Shown here: in pieces, positions 18,908 through 28,792 of the stretch
How the letters are laid out: each line of letters starts with the position of its first letter
Position numbering within the stretch: the first letter of the stretch is position 1
Assembly (NCBI RefSeq): GCF_004099695.1
Contig: NZ_SCHL01000012.1
Location: 1-64,000, forward strand
From: Methanosarcina sp. MSH10X1
GTDB lineage: Archaea; Halobacteriota; Methanosarcinia; Methanosarcinales; Methanosarcinaceae
Direction of reading: 5' to 3'
DNA length: 64,000 nt
Notes under the pieces: model-generated
What the model saw: only the letters and a program-made list of their open reading frames with translations
What the model was told of the DNA's origin: nothing
Database searches by the model: none
Position numbers and translations under genes: made by a program

Positions 18908-19531
18908 TTAGTTCTCAACGACAAAAAGGTATTCAGGAGGTATTTTTTCAGTAAGTACGATGTCGTCAGTTGCATGTTTGAGAGAAATCCCGTCTGCCTG
19001 AGCTTTAAATGCATCGATTTGAAGGATGACAGGGTTTTCGGTATGAATGAGGGCCACCTTTACTGCTTTCTCGTATGAGGTGCTGAGGTGGACATGTCTC
19101 TGTTTTATCGGGAAAATCCCGTTCTCCAGTAAAACATCGACTTCTTCGGGACTTGCCCCGTAATACAGGTACTGAGAATCACTTTCCCTGTAGTCCAGGT
19201 CAATATTGACAGAGTGCCCGTAACGTGCCCTGATTCTTGAATTACGGATCTCATACCTTCCTTTTTCATCGGATTCCACCAGGGCATAAAGGTATTCCTT
19301 CCTCATCCAGTTGTAACGCTTTCTCATAACATCACAGAAAGCATTCAGATTCACCCAGCCAAACCTGTCCATTTCAACTCCCGCAGATGCCGGGAAATGC
19401 CTGAGAGCGCCTGAAACAAACCTGCCAAGTTTTTCCTCCTTGCTGTCATCCAGCAGGTATCTGCCGGGGCGTTTACACTGCAGACAGCTGCCTCCTCTAA
19501 AATAGCCGTGCTCAGTGCATTTTCGAATCAT
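18908..19531 (-). CDS. kptA: RNA 2'-phosphotransferase KptA/Tpt1
   Basis: The enzyme removes a 2'-phosphate from RNA by transfer to NAD+, giving ADP-ribose 1'',2''-cyclic phosphate. The catalytic domain has RYGHS, YYGASPEEVDVLLENGI, HVHLSTSYEKAVKVA and a final VVEN. An N-terminal zinc ribbon (CTEHGYF...CLQCKRPG) is typical of archaeal KptA. The start at 19531 begins right at the zinc ribbon. Another ATG ten codons upstream (19561) cannot be excluded, as neither has a good ribosome binding site. It converges on rtcA with about 60 bp between the stops. Confidence 0.9.
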   Translation of the reverse strand: MIRKCTEHGYFRGGSCLQCKRPGRYLLDDSKEEKLGRFVSGALRHFPASAGVEMDRFGWVNLNAFCDVMRKRYNWMRKEYLYALVESDEKGRYEIRNSRIRARYGHSVNIDLDYRESDSQYLYYGASPEEVDVLLENGIFPIKQRHVHLSTSYEKAVKVALIHTENPVILQIDAFKAQADGISLKHATDDIVLTEKIPPEYLFVVEN

Positions 19532-20718
19532 GATATCACGTACATAATGAAACTTTACCATAAATAAGGTTTTGTTTTAAGGTTTTGTCCTGACAAAGCT
19601 GGAAGTTAAGATTCTCCAATTCTTAGCTATTCTGAGCCTCAGCATTATCTCCAGATTTTATAGAACAGGAAATCCAGAGCAGCCAGAAAAGCAGTCCCTA
19701 TTGCTGTTTCCCTGAAACCGAAAAGCTGGAAAGAAATCCCCCCAGGCGAGCCCTGCAACTTACGCAGCCTCGGTCATTGAATTGATAAGACCTGTTGCAG
19801 TCGCTTTATCCGGATTCAGTTCGACAACCTGGCGGGTAGAACCTATTATAGAAGAGCCCAGGCGCAAGCAACAAGAAATATGCTGAGTATGATGTAAAGA
19901 TAGGATAGAGCATATACAATGAATGAAAATTATGGAGAACAGTTTGCTATATTTTAGAGAAACTGGATCTTATATACCTGTATCAAGCGATCAGCACTAG
20001 AGGAGCACGGGTATAATTTATTAATATCGTTCCCGCTTTCTTGAGAAATACTTTCATTGTACACACGGCACTCTTTAGTACAACGGCTTGCATACGTAGC
20101 GCGATGTTTAAAGCTTCTTACCGACTACCGCATTCAAGCGCTATTTAAGCCCGCGCCGATGGCAAATTCGCACTTTCGATGTAAGGTGGAGCCCGGATCA
20201 ATAACTCTTTGAGCGCATTTCTATACTTGACTTCAAATATAATGTCAATACAATGCCGGACCTTGATCCAAAACCCTTATAGTACAAAGCCTGCTGAACT
20301 GCCTGTAAAATAGTCGCTGCGGCAATGCCAAAAAAAAGATAAAATATTACTTAGGCAATAAGACTTAAAACATAAGATTTAGAAAAGTAAGATTTAAAAC
20401 AGCGGAAGCTTAAAATCAAAAAGAATGAAATAGACTTTGAAAAATATTTAACTATGATCTTTCTTATGATAGGTTTACTAAAGGTATAAGTGAAAGATAA
20501 TACTAAAAATCCACCTGAAACCTGCCTGAGACTTAACCGAAGATTAAACTTTTGTGAAAAGATTGAGATTTGCTGGTCGCCTAATCTTTTAAACAGTTTT
20601 AAATTTTATGCCGATGCCTGAACAGGATCCAAAGCAATAACTTCACTAACACTATTGCCACAGGAACTCAGGCAAATAATAAATGCTGAAAATAAGAATT
20701 GCACATTAAGGGGATAAT
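19532..20718. other. Gene-poor region upstream of rpa1 with coding-like remnants
   Basis: No intact gene is seen. At 19760-19860 on the minus strand there is an open, codon-like stretch (GSTRQVVELNPDKATATG...) ending in a stop but with no start. At about 20210-20282 on the plus strand, FERISILDFKYNVNTMPDL-like sequence ends in a stop. Both look like pieces of decayed genes I cannot identify. Positions 20340-20700 are AT-rich and must include the rpa1 promoter and leader. Confidence 0.35.
19760..19860 (-). pseudogene. C-terminal gene remnant of unknown identity
   Basis: The minus-strand frame reads about 30 plausible residues (GSSIIGSTRQ, VVELNPDKATATG, LINSMTEAA) to a TAA at 19760. Upstream the frame loses protein character, and no start or promoter is visible. 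It may be the tail of a gene otherwise lost. The identity is unknown. Confidence 0.25.
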
Positions 20719-22173
20719 ATGACAGATATTGAATCGATATATAAAAAGCTCAGCCATGTCATCAGTAAAGAAAATTTCCTGCAGCGTGTTCAGGAAAAGG
20801 TCGAAAGCCTGGGAGACCTTTGCGATGAGCCTATGGCTGCCATGCTGGTTGCCAACGAACTCGGATTTTCAGATGTAGGTCGGGACAGTGTTAAAATTGA
20901 GAACATTAATGCCGAGAGCGGGCAAGTTAACTTCATTGCAAGAGTTGTGTCCGTTTTCGACACCAAAGAATTTACTCGAAACGATGGGACGATAGGCAGG
21001 GTTGGAAATCTAATTGTCGGGGATGAAACCGGAAAAATTAAGGTTACTCTCTGGGACAATATGGCAGATCTAATCAAGGCTGAAAAAATCAAAGCAGGGC
21101 AAACCCTCCAGATCAGCGGCTATGTAAAACAGGGATACTCAGGCGTGGAAGTCAATGTAGGAAACAATGGTGTCCTTGCCGAAAGTGAAGAGGAGATCGA
21201 TGTGGCCGCAAGCAGCCAGAAGATTAAAGATGTAAAGGACGGCATGGGAGATCTGAATTTGACAGGAAAAGTCCTGGAAATCTCAGAAATAAAGACCTTC
21301 CAGCGAAAAGACGGCAACAGTGGAAGGGTTGGAAGCTTGCTTCTCGGGGATGATACAGGTACAATTAGAGTAACTCTGTGGGACGAAAAGACCGAATTTC
21401 TGAACCAGATAGAGCACGGAGACACTGTGGAACTGATCAATGCTTATGCTCGGGAGAACGCCTTCAGTCAGAAAGTTGAGCTGCAAGTAGGAAGCCGAAG
21501 TATAATCCGCAAGAGTGAGAAAAAGATCGAGTATGAAGAGAAATTTACCCCCATTGCGGATATCAGGGCTGATATGAGTGACATTAACGTTTCCGGAAGG
21601 ATACTCGATACTGGGGAAATCCGCACCTTTGAGAAAAAAGACGGGTCCGCCGGAAGAGTGGGAAATCTCCTTCTTGGCGATTCCACAGGCAAAATCAGAC
21701 TGACTCTCTGGGATGAGAAAACTGATATTCTGGATGAAGTTGACTTTGACGAAACCATAGAGGTACTCCATGCTTATTCCCGGGAAAATGCCTTCAGCCA
21801 GCAGGTGGAATTGAACCTGGGAGGCAGAGGGATAATCCGGAAGAGTGAAAAGGAGATTGAGTACACGGAAAAGTTTACGGACATCGCTGGTATTGTCCCC
21901 GGGGAGAGCTATTCAGTCCAGGGAAAAATTTCCGAAATAGGGGAACTCAGGGAGTTTGAAAGGGAAGACGGAACCGAGAATGTGGTTGCAAACCTTCGAC
22001 TTAAAGACGAAACTGGCAGCATCAGGCTGACTCTCTGGGGAGAACAGGCATATGTAATTGAAGATCTTGATATTGATTCCGAAATCCAGATTATTAACGC
22101 TTATGCGAAGTATGGTCTTAACGAGGAAATCGAGCTGAGTATTGGGAATCGAAGTAGAGTGATTATACTTTGA
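20719..22173 (+). CDS. rpa1: Replication protein A, four OB folds (RPA1)
   Basis: The 484-residue single-stranded DNA-binding protein acts in replication and repair. Four homologous OB folds lie at about residues 68-150, 178-258, 288-368 and 397-480, each with the pattern GRVGNLxxGDxTGxIxxTLWD (degenerate in the fourth). There is no zinc finger. Length and fold number match the M. acetivorans RPA1 described in the literature. The second and third folds are most alike and share ARENAFSQ and SRENAFSQ, which indicates recent internal duplication. AAGGGG precedes the ATG. Two origin-box-like sequences lie within 320 bp after the stop. Confidence 0.93.
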   Translation: MTDIESIYKKLSHVISKENFLQRVQEKVESLGDLCDEPMAAMLVANELGFSDVGRDSVKIENINAESGQVNFIARVVSVFDTKEFTRNDGTIGRVGNLIVGDETGKIKVTLWDNMADLIKAEKIKAGQTLQISGYVKQGYSGVEVNVGNNGVLAESEEEIDVAASSQKIKDVKDGMGDLNLTGKVLEISEIKTFQRKDGNSGRVGSLLLGDDTGTIRVTLWDEKTEFLNQIEHGDTVELINAYARENAFSQKVELQVGSRSIIRKSEKKIEYEEKFTPIADIRADMSDINVSGRILDTGEIRTFEKKDGSAGRVGNLLLGDSTGKIRLTLWDEKTDILDEVDFDETIEVLHAYSRENAFSQQVELNLGGRGIIRKSEKEIEYTEKFTDIAGIVPGESYSVQGKISEIGELREFEREDGTENVVANLRLKDETGSIRLTLWGEQAYVIEDLDIDSEIQIINAYAKYGLNEEIELSIGNRSRVIIL

Positions 22174-22294
22174 TCATTCTCCCCCTTTAGCTTCTATTTT
22201 CTCATTTACTCATTATACCCTTGCTTTTCAAGGTAGAAACTTATGAGGTAAAAGCTTATGGAATGTGTTCCGAGGTAAAAACTTATGGAGTGTA

Positions 22295-22315
22295 TTCCAG
22301 TCGAAATAAAGGGGT
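22295..22315 (+). promoter_or_regulatory. ORB-like element downstream of rpa1 (copy 1)
   Basis: TTCCAGTCGAAATAAAGGGG plus T matches the archaeal origin recognition box bound by Orc1/Cdc6, with one change in the central GTGG. It is followed by GTTAAAAATTTCCTG, shared with copy 2 177 bp further on in the same orientation. Confidence 0.65.
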
Positions 22316-22471
22316 GTTAAAAATTTCCTGTGAGAAAAGTAGAAAGCATTGAAAATATAATTCGAGCTTTTTCTAAGCTATGTAAGCCTTCTTTCTAAAA
22401 TATCCTTCTCTGCTGCACTCTTTCCTTATACTGTTTTCGGATAATCGGACATTTTTCATTCTCAGCAAAAA

Positions 22472-22493
22472 CCTCCAGTGGAAACGAAGGGGT
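22472..22493 (+). promoter_or_regulatory. ORB-like element downstream of rpa1 (copy 2)
   Basis: TCCAGTGGAAACGAAGGGGT is a near-perfect match to the archaeal ORB core. As in copy 1, an AAAAATTTCCTG segment follows. Orc1/Cdc6 would be expected to bind here, either as part of an origin or to control a neighbouring promoter. Confidence 0.7.
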
Positions 22494-22640
22494 TGTGAAA
22501 AATTTCCTGCAACACTGTCGCAAACTTTTTGTTACGAATAAGTGGCACGAATCTTAAAAAGAATGCTCTCCCAACTTCGCGCAAACTTCTATTCTCTGCA
22601 GAAAAAGCAAATGCCGTTATCGTTATGTACCATTGACTCG

Positions 22641-22648
22641 TATATAAT
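22641..22648 (+). promoter_or_regulatory. Upstream TATA box of the CBS cluster
   Basis: TATATAAT would start transcription near 22668 and give a leader of about 230 nt that includes the 22724-22781 stem-loop. A second TATA-like TTTTATAT at 22836-22843 would give a leader of only about 30 nt. Confidence 0.4.
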
Positions 22649-22662
22649 AAGTGTTACAAAAA

Positions 22663-22700
22663 CGTCCTAAAAGTATGGGGAATACTTTTTAGAGGGGACG
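22663..22700. promoter_or_regulatory. Inverted repeat at the presumed transcript start
   Basis: CGTCCTAAAAGTAT, a 5-nt centre GGGGA, then ATACTTTTTAG and GGACG form a long inverted repeat about 20 bp after a TATA box. It could be an operator or a 5' hairpin. Confidence 0.45.
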
Positions 22701-22723
22701 GACAAAAAAATAAACCAGGAGAT

Positions 22724-22781
22724 TCCGGTTTCATCGGAACATTGTCTCTAGAAAGCCAATGATTCCAGGGCATGAACCGGA
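22724..22781 (+). ncRNA. Long stem-loop in the leader of the CBS cluster
   Basis: About 20 base pairs form in sequence: TCCGGTT with AACCGGA, CAT with ATG, GGAA with TTCC and CATTG with CAATG, separated only by small bulges. The apical loop is about 12 nt. Such a regular hairpin outside a gene suggests selected RNA structure or a mobile-element-like inverted repeat. Whether it is transcribed depends on which TATA box is used. Confidence 0.5.
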
Positions 22782-22898
22782 GGGAAACTAAAGCAGTCTG
22801 GAATGTTTTTCCACAGGAACTGGAAACTGAAGAGCTTTTATATCGTGAATTTTATATTGAATTGCCGAAGTACGGAGCTAAAGGGGGAACGGCAGTAA

Positions 22899-24167
22899 AT
22901 GGCAGATGGACCTGAAAGGGATACAGATGCTGATAGGGGAAAATATGCTGGTATTCACAATAGAGAGATTGAAAGAGAGCTCTCAGTTGCTGAGGTTATG
23001 AATAAAGTAGTAATAGTAATGGATATCGACTCAGATGTTCCTACTATTGCAAGAGAAATGGTCAGTCGTGATGCAGGAAGTGTTATCATCACTGAGAGTG
23101 GCCTGGCTATGGGGATCATAACTGAGAGAGATCTCGTGAAAGGTATTGTTACAGAAAATATAAAACCAGGTGAAGTGAAAGCGAAGGAAGTTCTCTCAAG
23201 CCCTCTTATAACCGTAGAGCCTGAAACTAATATAATAGAAGCTTCCGAAATCATGTTAAAAGCAAATATTAAAAGGCTGCCCATCCTGGAAGACAAAACA
23301 GTAATAGGAGTGATCTCGAATACTGATATCCTGATGGTAACACCCGGACTTAGTACTATCCTCAAAGATCTTATTGATATGAATCGAGAGGCTCTTTTCT
23401 CCATTCCCTCGAGAGATGAGATTCCAAATTTAGAGAATTCTAGAATAAATGTATGTGAATCATGTGATTCTACTTCCATTGACACAAAGTACATAGATGG
23501 AAGATACTTATGTGGAAACTGTCGGCATGAAAAGGACATGGATGCTGACATGGGAAAACATGCTGGTATTCGCAGTAGAGACATCGCTAGAGACATCTCG
23601 GTTGCAGAAGTAATGAATAAGGCACTCATACTGATGGATATCGATTCAGATGTTCCTGCTATTGCAAGAGAAATGGTCAGTCGTGATGCAGGAAGTGTTA
23701 TCATCACAGAGAATGGCCTGGCTATGGGGATAATAACTGAGAGAGATCTTGTGAAGGATATTATTTCGGAGGATAGAAAACCAGACGAAGTAGACGCAGG
23801 TGAAATCCTCTCAAGTCCCCTTATAACCATAGAGCCCGAAAAAAGTATTGTAGAAGCTTCCGAAATCATGTTAAAAGCAAATATTAAAAGGCTGCCCGTC
23901 CTGGAAGACAGAACAGTAATAGGAGTGATTTCGAATACTGATATCCTGATGGTAACACCTGGACTTAACACCATCCTTAAAGATCTTATTGATATGAACA
24001 GAGAAGCTCTACTCTCTATCCCATCAATTGAAGAGATTTCAGAGTCAGAAGATTTTCACTCGGGTATATGTGAATCCTGTTATACTTTCTCATATGACCT
24101 TAGATCAGTGAATGGACAGTACCTATGTGGAAGATGTCGGGAAGAAGTAGGGGAAAATTACGAGTAA
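22899..24167 (+). CDS. Duplicated CBS-pair and zinc-ribbon protein (CBS cluster gene 1)
   Basis: The 422-residue protein consists of two near-identical halves of 205 codons, each with two CBS domains and a C-x2-C...C-x2-C zinc ribbon (CESCD...LCGNCRHE and CESCY...LCGRCREE). The halves remain strikingly similar in DNA at an offset of 615 bp, so the duplication is fairly recent. CBS pairs usually bind adenosyl ligands such as AMP, ATP or SAM; the zinc ribbon may bind a partner or nucleic acid. No catalytic domain is present. It is the first of five tandem CBS genes on this strand. The target is unknown. Confidence 0.85.
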   Translation: MADGPERDTDADRGKYAGIHNREIERELSVAEVMNKVVIVMDIDSDVPTIAREMVSRDAGSVIITESGLAMGIITERDLVKGIVTENIKPGEVKAKEVLSSPLITVEPETNIIEASEIMLKANIKRLPILEDKTVIGVISNTDILMVTPGLSTILKDLIDMNREALFSIPSRDEIPNLENSRINVCESCDSTSIDTKYIDGRYLCGNCRHEKDMDADMGKHAGIRSRDIARDISVAEVMNKALILMDIDSDVPAIAREMVSRDAGSVIITENGLAMGIITERDLVKDIISEDRKPDEVDAGEILSSPLITIEPEKSIVEASEIMLKANIKRLPVLEDRTVIGVISNTDILMVTPGLNTILKDLIDMNREALLSIPSIEEISESEDFHSGICESCYTFSYDLRSVNGQYLCGRCREEVGENYE

Positions 24168-24231
24168 CTTATAAGCTTGAGATATTTATTTCCAGCTATT
24201 CTTTTCTAAAGGGAGTATAGGAAGGTACGCA

Positions 24232-25047
24232 ATGAACGTTAGCGAGATTATGTCAGAAGAGCCTGTCAGCATCAAAGAAGGGGATTTTGTTACTCGTGCC
24301 CGTCAGATGATGCGAGACTACCTTTTTCGAAGCCTCGTTGTTATTGACGAAGAGGACAGGCTTGTGGGAATGCTGAGCGACCAGGATATCATGAGGGTTA
24401 CATCGACGCGCTCGAATGTCACAGTGGGGGGATATGCAAGACAATCGCCTACGGTCACTCCGGATATGGACATGATGAAGGCTGCGAAGTTAATGGTGCA
24501 ATCGAGGCAGAATCGAGTTCCGGTCGTTAAATCAACTACAGACCGTACCGTGGTTGGAGTCCTCAGTAGTGTGGATATTCTCAGAAACGTGGAAGTGCCA
24601 AAAAATGTTCCCGGAGCACTGGAAGCTGTTATGACAAAAAAGGTCAAAACCTGCTCGACAGAAGATAAAATCAACACGGTCTGGGGACACATGCTTGAGA
24701 CAGATTATACGGGCATTCCTGTAGTTTCAAAGAGAGGCGAACCCATTGGAATGATAACCAGAAGAGATATAATTAAATCAGGTTCCGTCCGATTCGAAGT
24801 TGAAGATGAAAGACGCACAAGGCCCAATGACAGCCCGAAAGTTGAGAAAGTAATGTCAACTCCTACCTATACACTTTCTGAAAATGATTCCATTCAAAGT
24901 GCAATAAAGATGATTCTCCATTATGATATTGGAAGGGTTACCATAGTAAATGAGAAGGACAGGGTATGCGGAATTGTAGATAGACAGGATCTCCTGGAAT
25001 CTATTGTTAAAGTATGGCCTGAAAAGCTCTTCGAAAATCGCTTTTGA
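24232..25047 (+). CDS. Four-CBS-domain protein (CBS cluster gene 2)
   Basis: The 271-residue protein is built almost only of four CBS domains (about residues 1-55, 66-122, 127-185 and 200-262), recognisable by repeats of the VMSxxxxT...VPV/IPV...GMxTxxDI pattern. It would form two Bateman modules able to bind adenine nucleotides or SAM. There is no fused enzyme or DNA-binding domain, so it probably regulates a partner. It lies 64 bp after gene 1 with GGAAGG before the ATG, and co-transcription is likely. Confidence 0.85.
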   Translation: MNVSEIMSEEPVSIKEGDFVTRARQMMRDYLFRSLVVIDEEDRLVGMLSDQDIMRVTSTRSNVTVGGYARQSPTVTPDMDMMKAAKLMVQSRQNRVPVVKSTTDRTVVGVLSSVDILRNVEVPKNVPGALEAVMTKKVKTCSTEDKINTVWGHMLETDYTGIPVVSKRGEPIGMITRRDIIKSGSVRFEVEDERRTRPNDSPKVEKVMSTPTYTLSENDSIQSAIKMILHYDIGRVTIVNEKDRVCGIVDRQDLLESIVKVWPEKLFENRF

Positions 25048-25355
25048 AAGAAAAGCCAGCCTGGAAGAAATCTATATGGTGAAATTTCCAGTATAAGAAT
25101 ACGCACTTACAGGCGATAACTGACAGAAAATTAATATGAAAAAGCAGTTGCATATTTTCATGCAAAAAGATTATAACGTCAAAGATCATCATTAATAATA
25201 ATTATAGATTCACAAGTAAAGGAAACCTTTCGGAAAGATTCGGGAGAAATTGCTTTCAGGTTTTATTTTTTCCAGGAGCAAGCCCGGGCCCGCTGAGAAA
25301 TAAACCATGGGCTCCAGGGAAATTTCTGCAAAATAGCAGGAAAAAGAAACGCAAT
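25048..25355. other. Spacer within the CBS cluster
   Basis: This 308-bp spacer has no gene. At 25275-25315 a GC-rich patch (GGAGC, AGCCCGGGCCCG, then GGGCTCC) can fold into a hairpin in front of CBS gene 3. Confidence 0.45.
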
Positions 25356-26384
25356 ATGAAAAAAGCAATTAACTGCAACTCGAATTCGGTGATCCTATTG
25401 AACAGAAATGGTACATTTTCGCCCGTCGATAAGATGAAAGTTCAGCCAGGTGTGAGCAAATCCAAGAAAGCGCAGCACAAAGACCCGCATACGACTAGTA
25501 GCATGGGCACTATGCGAATAGGTCCTGAGTTTAAATCCCGCATTTCGGAACATGAAGGAAAGATCCTGGCCCTGGCAACAAGGAACGTAATAACCCTTCC
25601 TCCTACCTCAACGATCATGGAAGCAATCCGGATTATGACTGAGAGGAGGTTCAGGCGCATTCCTATTACAGACGCCGGAACGAGAAGGCTGGAAGGGGTA
25701 GTTACTACCGTGGATATTATTGATTTCCTGGGGGGTGGCAGAAAGAACCTGCTCGTTGAAAATCGCTTTAAAGGTAACCTTCTGGCGGCAATCAACGCAG
25801 AAGTAAGGCAAATCATGGAAACGGATATTCCTTACCTCCATGACCAGGCAGACTTTAAAGATGCGGTTTCAATGATGCTTGAGAGAAGGACAGGCGGTTT
25901 GCCAATTGTAAACAATGAAATGCAGGTTGTTGCAATCTTTACCGAGAGGAATGCAGTTGAGCTGATGGGCGGGCTTGTGACAAACCGAACTGTTGATGAA
26001 TATATGACCGAGAATGTCAAGATGGTGTCAACCGACACACCCATTGGACAGGCAGCAAAAGTAATGGTAAATAACAGGCTCCGAAGGCTTCCTGTGGTCA
26101 AGGATGGGATCTTTGCGGGAATTGTCACTGCCTCTGATATTGTTCATTTTCTTGGCAGAGGAGACGCTTTCAGCAAGCTGACAACAGGAAATATTCATGA
26201 GGCGCTTGATCAGCCTGTAGGTTCTATTGTCTCAAAAGAACTGATATGGACCGGCCCGGGTACTGACCTGGGAAAGGCAATGGAAATAATGCTTGAGAAA
26301 AAGATAGGTTCACTCCCGATTCTGGAAGAGGGAATGCTCCGTGGCATCATTACCGAAAGGGATTTTCTGAGATCCCTTGAGTGA
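25356..26384 (+). CDS. Four-CBS-domain protein with N-terminal extension (CBS cluster gene 3)
   Basis: The 342-residue protein has four CBS domains at about residues 75-130, 150-205, 215-270 and 285-340 (for example [36 protein letters not shown] and [12 protein letters not shown]). Roughly 55 basic, probably disordered residues precede the [11 protein letters not shown] segment where relatives tend to begin. An internal Met at that point is an alternative start. The protein likely senses an adenosyl ligand; its partner is unknown. Confidence 0.8.
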   Translation: MKKAINCNSNSVILLNRNGTFSPVDKMKVQPGVSKSKKAQHKDPHTTSSMGTMRIGPEFKSRISEHEGKILALATRNVITLPPTSTIMEAIRIMTERRFRRIPITDAGTRRLEGVVTTVDIIDFLGGGRKNLLVENRFKGNLLAAINAEVRQIMETDIPYLHDQADFKDAVSMMLERRTGGLPIVNNEMQVVAIFTERNAVELMGGLVTNRTVDEYMTENVKMVSTDTPIGQAAKVMVNNRLRRLPVVKDGIFAGIVTASDIVHFLGRGDAFSKLTTGNIHEALDQPVGSIVSKELIWTGPGTDLGKAMEIMLEKKIGSLPILEEGMLRGIITERDFLRSLE

Positions 26385-26824
26385 ATCCTGGAAACCATCA
26401 ATTAATAAGAAATGGTACGTGCTAATTTGCTGGTTAGACCGGTTTGAACTGGCTTAAACTGACTCAGGACGTCCCGGAAATCGGAGAAATTTAGTGAGAA
26501 TTGGAGTGCTAAAACTGTAGCCAAAGTAAGCCCGAAAAGCTTTTCGGGCTTAAGTTTCCGGGAGTTTAAGTTTTTCAGGGGTGTAGGAGAAAAGGAAGAT
26601 TCTCTGGCTGGATAGATCGAGAGGTAACCTGTACTCTGTATATTCAGAATTCTGAAGTGTAGCTCATTTTGAGTAGACTTTTCAAGTTAACTCTCACTTC
26701 AACAAAAAATACCATTACTCCTCTAAAACTTTAGTGCCTGTAGCTAAAAATTGTAAAGTTCGCAACCGATTCAAAAACTATAATTATTGATACTTATATA
26801 TTGTAAAAGTGAAGGAGGTACTTC
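26385..26824. other. Spacer with a perfect 26-bp palindrome
   Basis: There is no gene in this 440-bp gap between CBS genes 3 and 4. Positions 26527-26552 form a perfect palindrome (TAAGCCCGAAAAG and its complement), followed by a T-containing stretch. It could end the transcript of the first three CBS genes. A TATA-like ACTTATATATTG near 26790-26800 would drive gene 4. Confidence 0.6.
26527..26552. terminator. Perfect palindrome, possible terminator or binding site
   Basis: Both 13-nt arms are perfectly complementary. The hairpin would have almost no loop, and the downstream sequence is only moderately T-rich. A terminator role for the preceding CBS genes is plausible, and a protein-binding site equally so. 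Confidence 0.35.
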
Positions 26825-27670
26825 ATGAATGTGGCGGACATCATGAGTTCACCTGTGTATGTTATAAACACAGATGAGCCCGTGTCACATGCGAGAAAAC
26901 TGATGTTAAGGCATAGAATCAGTACGTTGCTTGTCCTCAACGAGGGCAAGATGGTGGGAATCGTCACAAAATCAGACATCACTAACCGGCTGGCTCAAGC
27001 CGAACCCCTCTGGAGGAGAAGGCCGATAGACCAGGTTCCTATCAAGTTATTGATGACTGAATCGGTTATTACCATCTATCCTGAAGCCTCTATTTCCCAG
27101 GCAGTCGCCTTAATGCTTGAGAACGGAGTGCATAACATTCCGGTGGTAAAGAACGATATTGTAGGTATTGTCACCAGGACAGATCTTGTGCGTTATGTTG
27201 CGGAAAATGACGAGGAAATGAAAACGAAAATCCCCAAATTAATGACCGAGGATATCATTTCTGTTCACAGGCATCATACTATCAATCATGTAATTGATGA
27301 GATGAACAGAAATGAGATCGAAAGGGTAATCGTTAAAGACGATGCAGGAAAACCTGTAGGGATTATTTCCAGTAAAAGCCTTGCATTGAACCTCTTAACT
27401 GACTTCCAGGGCGAACTTTCCACAAAAAATATCAAAATGACTCGTAAGTCTTCCCCTGCAGGCCAGAAGACCTACAGATACGTAAAAGAGGTGCCTTTGA
27501 CCGCAGAAGACATTATGGTTTCTCCAATAACTTCCATTGACGTAAATGAAAATGTAAGTGCAGCCGCAAAAAAATTGATTGAAGAAGGATTGACTGCACT
27601 GCCTGTCAGTGATGGAGAAGATATAGTGGGCATATTAAGCAGAACCGACATTATGAAAGCCATCCTCTGA
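26825..27670 (+). CDS. Four-CBS-domain protein (CBS cluster gene 4)
   Basis: The 281-residue protein has CBS domains at about residues 1-58, 78-133, 140-195 and 225-280. The first begins at the initiator ([19 protein letters not shown]), as in genes 2 and 5. A strong ribosome binding site (GAAGGAGG) precedes the ATG, and a TATA box lies about 25 bp further upstream, so this gene probably has its own promoter. No other domain is present. It is likely a ligand-sensing regulatory protein. Confidence 0.85.
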   Translation: MNVADIMSSPVYVINTDEPVSHARKLMLRHRISTLLVLNEGKMVGIVTKSDITNRLAQAEPLWRRRPIDQVPIKLLMTESVITIYPEASISQAVALMLENGVHNIPVVKNDIVGIVTRTDLVRYVAENDEEMKTKIPKLMTEDIISVHRHHTINHVIDEMNRNEIERVIVKDDAGKPVGIISSKSLALNLLTDFQGELSTKNIKMTRKSSPAGQKTYRYVKEVPLTAEDIMVSPITSIDVNENVSAAAKKLIEEGLTALPVSDGEDIVGILSRTDIMKAIL

Positions 27671-27807
27671 AACAGTGCGGTGCGAAGGTACATACCAAAA
27701 ATGCCGGTATAAAAATCGATAAAACAGCAAAAAATGAGAGAAGGATGCGAATTTAAAGCACAGGAAAACGGATGAAGAAAACACGCAAATAATTGCGAAA
27801 AATATAA

Positions 27808-28617
<810 letters not shown>

Positions 28618-28698
28618 GTTCAAATCCAGAGAAGGCTAACCAGAAAAGGCTAACCAGAAAAAACTTATTTAAAATACTAAAAGCAAATAATTAAGTGA

Positions 28699-28729
28699 AG
28701 GCCTGCTCTTTTAACACAGGCCTTTTTTC
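28699..28729 (+). terminator. Hairpin terminator after the CBS cluster
   Basis: AGGCCTG, an 11-nt loop, CAGGCCT and six T residues lie about 80 bp after the last CBS stop. The next gene is on the opposite strand, so this may terminate from both sides. Confidence 0.65.
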
Positions 28730-28792
28730 TAATTTTTCTTCCGATTGATTTCTCAATTTTGAAAGGGTTTTGTTTTATAACGATTTGCCTTT

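Larger units (their letters stand above)
22174..22898. other. Intergenic region with two ORB-like boxes and structured leader elements
   Basis: This stretch holds a partial direct repeat (GAGGTAAAA-CTTATGGA at about 22237 and 22272), two ORB-like boxes at 22295 and 22472, a TATA box at 22641-22648, two inverted repeats (22663-22700 and 22724-22781) and a second TATA-like sequence at 22836-22843 just before the CBS cluster. The elements are listed separately. Confidence 0.7.
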
